From an uncultured bacterium (GTDB lineage: Bacteria > Verrucomicrobiota > Lentisphaeria > Victivallales > UBA1829), in NCBI GenBank assembly GCA_900548385.1, contig URKJ01000059.1, positions 1-18,995 of the forward strand: DNA of 18,995 nt, in the 5' to 3' direction. A program made the translations under genes and the position numbers. The notes under the pieces were generated by a model. That model was not told the origin of the DNA. It was given only the letters and a program-made list of their open reading frames with translations, and did no database searches. Below are positions 14,982-18,995 of the stretch, piece by piece. Within the stretch, counting starts at the first letter, position 1. Every line of letters begins with the position of its first letter.

Positions 14982-15947
14982 ATGAAAACAACAAAACATA
15001 CAGGTACGACGGGAGTTCTTGCGAAAGTAGCCCAACGTGCGAATGTTTCCGGCGGAACGGTAAGCCGGGTGTTCAATAACAGTTTTTTGATCCCTCCGGA
15101 GACACGCAGCCGGGTTCTTTCCGCGGCACGGGAACTTGGTTACCGTCCGCGGGTGGGAGTCCGCAGCAAGCAGATTGCACTTGTGACGGAGCCGCCGCAC
15201 AAGACGGTGATGGGCGGTTATGTGAACACGCTGACGCAGAACATCTGCTATGCGCTCTCCTGCATGGATGCAGGGATCACAATGGTGACCGAAGACCGGG
15301 TCGACAATCTGGAGAACTGCTGGTTCGACGGCATCATCGGCATTGCCTGGGAAGATCGTACGATCGACTTGCTGAAACGGATGAAAAATATTCCGATTGT
15401 GTGGCTCAGCGATAATCATTCGGCTTATTTTCACACGGTTTATATAGACTGCGAAGCGACCGGGCGCATGGCGGGTAAATATCTGTACGGGAAAGGACAT
15501 CGGAAAGTCGCGGTGATCCATGAACCGGACTATACGGGTCTCGGCCGGATGCGCGGGTTGCGGAACTTTTTTCTGGAGCAGGGGGTCTCAGATGATCAGA
15601 TCTGCGATATTTCAAGTCTGATGCCGCTGCATCTTGCGATCAAGCAAGTTCTTGATTTCGGAGCGACAGCGCTGTGGGTCACGGGCGAAGATATGCGCGT
15701 GATTGAGGCGAACTGGCTGCTTCAGGAGCTTGCGGGAGTGCGTGTTCCGGATGACATTTCGCTGCTGGGGTTTGAAAATCCGGGGATTTCGGAATTTCAG
15801 CGTCCTTCGCTGACGACGATCGTCAGTCCGCTGCGTCAGATTGCGGAGAAGGCGGTGGAGCTTGTGCTCGAAGCGCCGGGCGGAGAACTTCAGCGCATAG
15901 AGATGCCGTTGCGGCTGATTGAGCGTAATTCGGTTCGGATGATTTAA
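14982..15947 (+). CDS. LacI-family transcriptional regulator
   Basis: This 321-residue repressor-type protein has a LacI helix-turn-helix at about 11-60 (VAQRANVSGGTVSRVFNN, then ETRSRVLSAARELGYRPR). A periplasmic-binding-protein-like effector domain follows, with marks such as DGIIGIAW, YIDCEATGRMAGKYLYGKGH and ISLLGFENPGISEFQRPSLTTI. The N-terminus carries about ten extra residues before the HTH, and the effector part is slightly short for the family. It should bind a sugar released by the neighbouring hydrolase and control the cassette. AGAGGG (14966-14971) supports the ATG. The hydrolase gene starts 37 nt after the stop with no terminator between, so both may be cotranscribed and self-regulated. 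Confidence 0.9.
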   Translation: MKTTKHTGTTGVLAKVAQRANVSGGTVSRVFNNSFLIPPETRSRVLSAARELGYRPRVGVRSKQIALVTEPPHKTVMGGYVNTLTQNICYALSCMDAGITMVTEDRVDNLENCWFDGIIGIAWEDRTIDLLKRMKNIPIVWLSDNHSAYFHTVYIDCEATGRMAGKYLYGKGHRKVAVIHEPDYTGLGRMRGLRNFFLEQGVSDDQICDISSLMPLHLAIKQVLDFGATALWVTGEDMRVIEANWLLQELAGVRVPDDISLLGFENPGISEFQRPSLTTIVSPLRQIAEKAVELVLEAPGGELQRIEMPLRLIERNSVRMI

Positions 15948-15984
15948 CAGAAACTCTGTAAACAATAAAAAGGAGAACAACAGA

Positions 15985-18042
15985 ATGAAAGGACTTCGGA
16001 AACTGGCTCTGCTGCTTTCGGTTTCCGCTTTGGCTTCGGCTGTGGCGGGCGAACTGAAGGTTCAGCCGGAGCAGCTGGAATCCCGGTACCGGGCGAAAAC
16101 CGCGATGAAGGACGGTGCGATCAGCATTCAGTCCGACACGCCGGAATGGGACTCCGGTTTGCGGATTAACCCGCCGAAAGGAACCAAATTCGATTTTTCC
16201 GGCGCAAAGTATCTTGCGGTGGATGTCGAAAACTGTTCCAAAGACCGTCAGCTCCGGATGACGATGCACATCACGAGCGGTTCGCGCGACCGGAAGAAAA
16301 GCTCCAGTCACGTTGATCTGCCGCACCGCGAGACCAACACCGGAATCGGTTTGAATCCCGGCGAAAAACGCACGATGCGGATCTATCTTCCGCACGCGTC
16401 GCTGTTTTCCGCTCCGGAAGGCGGACGCAATTTCAAGAATCCGCTTGATACGTCCAAAATCAACAGCATAGAGTTCAAAATGCAGTGGCCGTTTGAATCC
16501 GGCCGGAAAGGACTGCTGAACTGCAAACTCACGAATCTCCGCCTCGAAGGTACGCCCGACACCGCGAGGAAATCGGTCGGAATGGGCGATAAATATTTCC
16601 CGTTCATCGACGTTTACGGTCAGTACAAGCACGCCGAATGGCCGGAGAAAATTCACAGCGACGCCGATCTTGTCGCCGAGCACAAACGCGAACTTGCCGA
16701 ACTGGAAAAGACGCCTGCGCCCGCGACCTGGGACCGCTTCGGCGGCTGGGCGAACGGCCCGAAACTCAAGGCGACCGGCTGGTTCCGTCTGGAAAAATAC
16801 AAAGGCAAATGGTATTTTGTCGATCCGGAAGGCCATCTTTTCTGGTCCACGGGCCTGGATGTTCTCCGTACTCACACGGACGCCACCCGCACGAAAGGAC
16901 ATGAAAAGTGGTTCACGCAGAAGCAGTATGAACCCAACGGCGAACTTCCGTTCACGCACTACAATCTCCAGAAGAAATACGGAAAAAAAGATTACGAAAA
17001 CGACTTCTACGATGTTCTGACGAAACGTCTGAAAGCGTGGGGCATCAACACCATCGGCAACTGGGCATCCGGCAACTACATGCGCAAGGGCGATGTTCCC
17101 TACACAATGCAGCTTGCAGATTTTGCGAAGGATTTCCCGCGTTTCAAAGGGACGAAGTTCTATGATGTGTTCGATCCGCGTTTTGAGGAGAAAATGGGCA
17201 ACATTCTCCGCGACCGTATGGCATCGGATCCTGCAATCCGGAAATCCGTCGATGACCCGATGTGCATCGGCTACTTCATCGACAACGAACTGCGTTTCAA
17301 CGACGTGATTCCCGCGACGCTGAAAGCGGATCCGGATCAGCCCGCAAAAGTGGAGTTCATCAAGGATCTGAAAAAGACCTACGAAACGATCGACAAACTC
17401 AATGCGTCCTGGGAAACCAAGTACGCGAGCTGGGATGATCTTGCCAAATCCAAAGAGACCCGGATCAAGGGTAAAGGATTCCGCAAAGACCGCGATGCGT
17501 TCTACAAGAAATTCATCAACCGTTATTTTGCGACCTGCCGGAAAGGGATCAAAAAGGTTGCGCCTTACCGCCTGTACCTCGGCTGCCGCTTCGTCGGCTT
17601 CCGCCAGAGCGGCATCGCCTGGGAAGCCGCGGCGAAATATTGCGATGTCGTCAGCGTCAACACTTACAGCAACAGTGTTTACAACGTGAACAACGGCGAT
17701 TTCCGCGGCCGTCCGGTTCTGGTCGGCGAGTTCCATTACGGGACTTATGACCGGGGAATGTTCAGTTCGAGCCTTGCTCCGGTTGGCGACCAGCAGGAAC
17801 GGGCGACCAGTTACACGCGTTTTGTTCAGGGAGCGCTGGCGCACCCGAACTTTGTAGGCGTGCACTGGTTCCAGTTCCGCGACCAGCCGCTGACCGGCCG
17901 CTGGGACGGCGAAGGCTACCAGATCGGTTTCGTGGACATTGCCGATACTCCGTACAGGGAGCTTACCAGGGCAGCCCGCGAGGTAGGGGAGAATATGTAT
18001 CAGTACCGTGAGAACGGGAAACTGGTCAATCCGATGAAATAA
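15985..18042 (+). CDS. Exported GH50-type glycoside hydrolase (beta-agarase-like)
   Basis: This 685-residue protein has a signal peptide (MKGLRKLALLLSV..., cleavage near AVA-G at 21/22) and should act outside the inner membrane. Residues about 23-195 look like a beta-sandwich carbohydrate-binding domain. From about 205 the sequence resembles GH50 beta-agarases: FIDVYGQYKHAEWPEKIHS, WDRFGGWANGP, KYKGKWYFVDPEGHLFWSTG. A TIM barrel of the GH-A clan would place the acid/base at E435 in GYFIDNELRF and the nucleophile at E582 in LVGEFHYG. It would cleave beta-linked galactose-type polymers, but relatives in gut bacteria may act on other glycans, so agarose specificity is not certain. AAGGAG (15970-15975) supports the start. 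It sits between a LacI regulator and a pseudopilin-like gene. Confidence 0.85.
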   Translation: MKGLRKLALLLSVSALASAVAGELKVQPEQLESRYRAKTAMKDGAISIQSDTPEWDSGLRINPPKGTKFDFSGAKYLAVDVENCSKDRQLRMTMHITSGSRDRKKSSSHVDLPHRETNTGIGLNPGEKRTMRIYLPHASLFSAPEGGRNFKNPLDTSKINSIEFKMQWPFESGRKGLLNCKLTNLRLEGTPDTARKSVGMGDKYFPFIDVYGQYKHAEWPEKIHSDADLVAEHKRELAELEKTPAPATWDRFGGWANGPKLKATGWFRLEKYKGKWYFVDPEGHLFWSTGLDVLRTHTDATRTKGHEKWFTQKQYEPNGELPFTHYNLQKKYGKKDYENDFYDVLTKRLKAWGINTIGNWASGNYMRKGDVPYTMQLADFAKDFPRFKGTKFYDVFDPRFEEKMGNILRDRMASDPAIRKSVDDPMCIGYFIDNELRFNDVIPATLKADPDQPAKVEFIKDLKKTYETIDKLNASWETKYASWDDLAKSKETRIKGKGFRKDRDAFYKKFINRYFATCRKGIKKVAPYRLYLGCRFVGFRQSGIAWEAAAKYCDVVSVNTYSNSVYNVNNGDFRGRPVLVGEFHYGTYDRGMFSSSLAPVGDQQERATSYTRFVQGALAHPNFVGVHWFQFRDQPLTGRWDGEGYQIGFVDIADTPYRELTRAAREVGENMYQYRENGKLVNPMK

Positions 18043-18053
18043 GATGATCGACG

Positions 18054-18078
18054 GCTCCCGCCGGGGTGCGGCGGGAGC
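18054..18078 (+). other. GC-rich hairpin between hydrolase and pseudopilin genes
   Basis: GCTCCCGCC (18054-18062) and GGCGGGAGC (18070-18078) form a perfect 9-bp stem with a 7-nt loop, 11 nt after the hydrolase stop. No T-run follows, so it may be an mRNA-stabilising or processing structure or a factor-assisted terminator rather than an intrinsic one. Confidence 0.6.
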
Positions 18079-18111
18079 GGAACAGCAGAAACAACCGGAA
18101 AAAATGCCAAT

Positions 18112-18117
18112 TATAAT
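18112..18117 (+). promoter_or_regulatory. Possible -10 box before the pseudopilin gene
   Basis: A perfect TATAAT lies 37 nt before the pseudopilin ATG, but no -35 resembling TTGACA is found at 16-18 nt. It may allow separate transcription of this gene; the AT-rich setting makes chance likely. Confidence 0.25.
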
Positions 18118-18154
18118 GAAAAACAATAAACACAACATGATCAGGAGGGACATT

Positions 18155-18889
18155 ATGAAACGGCATACTTGTGGATTTACCCTTATAGAGCTCCTCGTGG
18201 TAATAGCCATCATCGCTATCCTCGCAGGCCTGCTTTTACCGGCTCTGTCGAAGGCCCGTGACAAGGCCAAAGATATGAGTTGTCTGTCCAATCAGAAGCA
18301 ACTTGGATTGCTTTTGGCTCAGTATTGTGACAATAATAATGCGCAGTTTCCAAAATATAGCGGTCTGATGGCTGGCGGAAACAGCTGTTGGAACGGAAAA
18401 GGAAAATGGCAGGATGGACTGTATGCACTGAAAAGCGGAAAAGAACTGGGGGATAATATCCACTGGAAAACGACGAATGCATCAATTCCTTCCCGTCCAC
18501 ATGATATTTTCGGTTGTCCTGCACAGGAAGATATGCTGAGAGACAATCCCAGAGGGGTCTTGTCTCATTACGCTATCAATGGTTATATCAGCAATTACGA
18601 GAATAACGCCGCTTGGTATGTAGAGAGAAAAACCGTTACTGTCCACCGGGTGAAACAGCCGTCCAGAAAATTGGCGATCACGGATATGGAGGACCGTAAG
18701 AGCGGAAATTGGAATCCGATGGTAGAGGGGAGAAGTGGTATGTGGGCAGTGGGAAGACCTCCGCTGAGACATATGAGCGGAGTCGGTGCCAATGTACTCT
18801 TTGTTGACGGGCATACAGAGGGACGGAAATTCTCCGGAATTCCTGAGAATGGTGATAGAACCGATGGTCGGCCTTTCTGGGCGTATTGA
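18155..18889 (+). CDS. Pseudopilin-like protein with prepilin N-terminus and H-Xn-DG motif
   Basis: This 244-residue protein begins MKRHTCG, then FTLIELLVVIAIIAILAGLL: a short basic leader, the Gly-Phe prepilin peptidase site and Glu at +5 of the mature chain, so it should be processed and assembled like a type IV pilin or type II secretion pseudopilin. The helix continues as LLPALSKARDKAKDMSCLSNQKQLG. The globular part ends with LRHMSGVGANVLFVDGHTEG, a variant (11 residues between His and Asp) of the H-X9-DG motif common in PVC-group bacteria. A reading frame open from 18044 would add 37 residues, but a pseudopilin leader is short and AGGAGGG (18143-18149) fits this ATG. Codon use is more AT-rich than in the neighbouring hydrolase. 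Function beyond the pilin-like anchor is unknown. Confidence 0.88.
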   Translation: MKRHTCGFTLIELLVVIAIIAILAGLLLPALSKARDKAKDMSCLSNQKQLGLLLAQYCDNNNAQFPKYSGLMAGGNSCWNGKGKWQDGLYALKSGKELGDNIHWKTTNASIPSRPHDIFGCPAQEDMLRDNPRGVLSHYAINGYISNYENNAAWYVERKTVTVHRVKQPSRKLAITDMEDRKSGNWNPMVEGRSGMWAVGRPPLRHMSGVGANVLFVDGHTEGRKFSGIPENGDRTDGRPFWAY

Positions 18890-18902
18890 TCTTTGAATAA
18901 GG

Positions 18903-18949
18903 AAGTAAAGCACGGAACAACGAAACTTTTGTTTCGTTGTTCTTTACTT
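18903..18949 (+). terminator. Long hairpin after the pseudopilin gene
   Basis: GAACAACGAAAC (18915-18926), a TTTT loop and GTTTCGTTGTTC (18931-18942) form a perfect 12-bp stem. AAGTAAA (18903-18909) pairs further out with TTTACTT (18943-18949) across a 5-nt bulge. It starts 13 nt after the stop codon. The following sequence is only weakly T-rich, but the length and position make a transcription terminator likely. Confidence 0.7.
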
Positions 18950-18995
18950 TGGCCTATTATAGAAACGATGATAAAAAGCATTATTCATAATGAAG

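Noticed and set aside
18044..18154. Upstream ATG for the pseudopilin
   Set aside because: The resulting 44-residue leader is far too long for prepilin peptidase substrates, and AGGAGGG marks the ATG at 18155.
15823..18291. An 822-codon reading frame on the minus strand opposite the hydrolase
   Set aside because: It lies antisense to a gene with signal peptide and catalytic motifs. Its arginine- and phenylalanine-rich translation shows no domain, and such frames arise from third-position G/C bias on the opposite strand.

Overview
The window looks like part of a chromosome from a Lentisphaerae (Victivallis-like) member of the PVC group. The pointers are a pseudopilin-like protein with a short leader, an FTLIELLVVIAIIAIL-type N-terminus and a C-terminal HMSG...VDGH motif; a LacI regulator next to an exported GH50-type glycoside hydrolase; and ordinary Gram-negative phospholipid genes. 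This placement is from gene content only; there is no rRNA or tRNA to anchor it. I saw no prophage, insertion sequence or CRISPR array.

Layout. (1) 162-3906 (+): a tandem nucleoside-diphosphate-kinase-like protein, then clpS and clpA, packed as one likely operon. (2) 3958-6113 (-): sn-glycerol-1-phosphate dehydrogenase and a cytoplasmic glycerophosphodiester phosphodiesterase, overlapping by one base and diverging from a DeoR-type regulator (6293-7060, +). An operator-like inverted repeat and a good minus-strand promoter lie between them. (3) 7355-7816 (+): a small secreted DUF2059 protein. (4) 7913-11771 (+): yebC, ruvC, phosphatidylserine decarboxylase, phosphatidylserine synthase and an NDP-sugar epimerase/dehydratase, tightly spaced behind a sigma70-like promoter. 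(5) 11883-14794 (+): rpmF (L32, only 59 codons), plsX, fabH and an alpha/beta hydrolase, i.e. the common rpmF-plsX-fabH block. (6) 14982-18889 (+): LacI-family regulator, exported GH50-type hydrolase and pseudopilin-like protein, with a near-consensus promoter in front and a long hairpin behind.

How the genes fit together. Blocks 4 and 5 supply membrane phospholipid: PlsX and FabH feed acyl chains, and PssA and Psd convert CDP-diacylglycerol to phosphatidylserine and then phosphatidylethanolamine. Block 1 is N-end-rule proteolysis (ClpS delivers substrates to ClpA, which should feed ClpP encoded elsewhere). Block 2 is best read as a regulated glycerophosphodiester/glycerol-1-phosphate module, probably catabolic. 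Block 6 is a polysaccharide-use cassette. The most interesting parts are blocks 2 and 6 and the unusual kinase in block 1. All function calls come from reading motifs; no database search was run.
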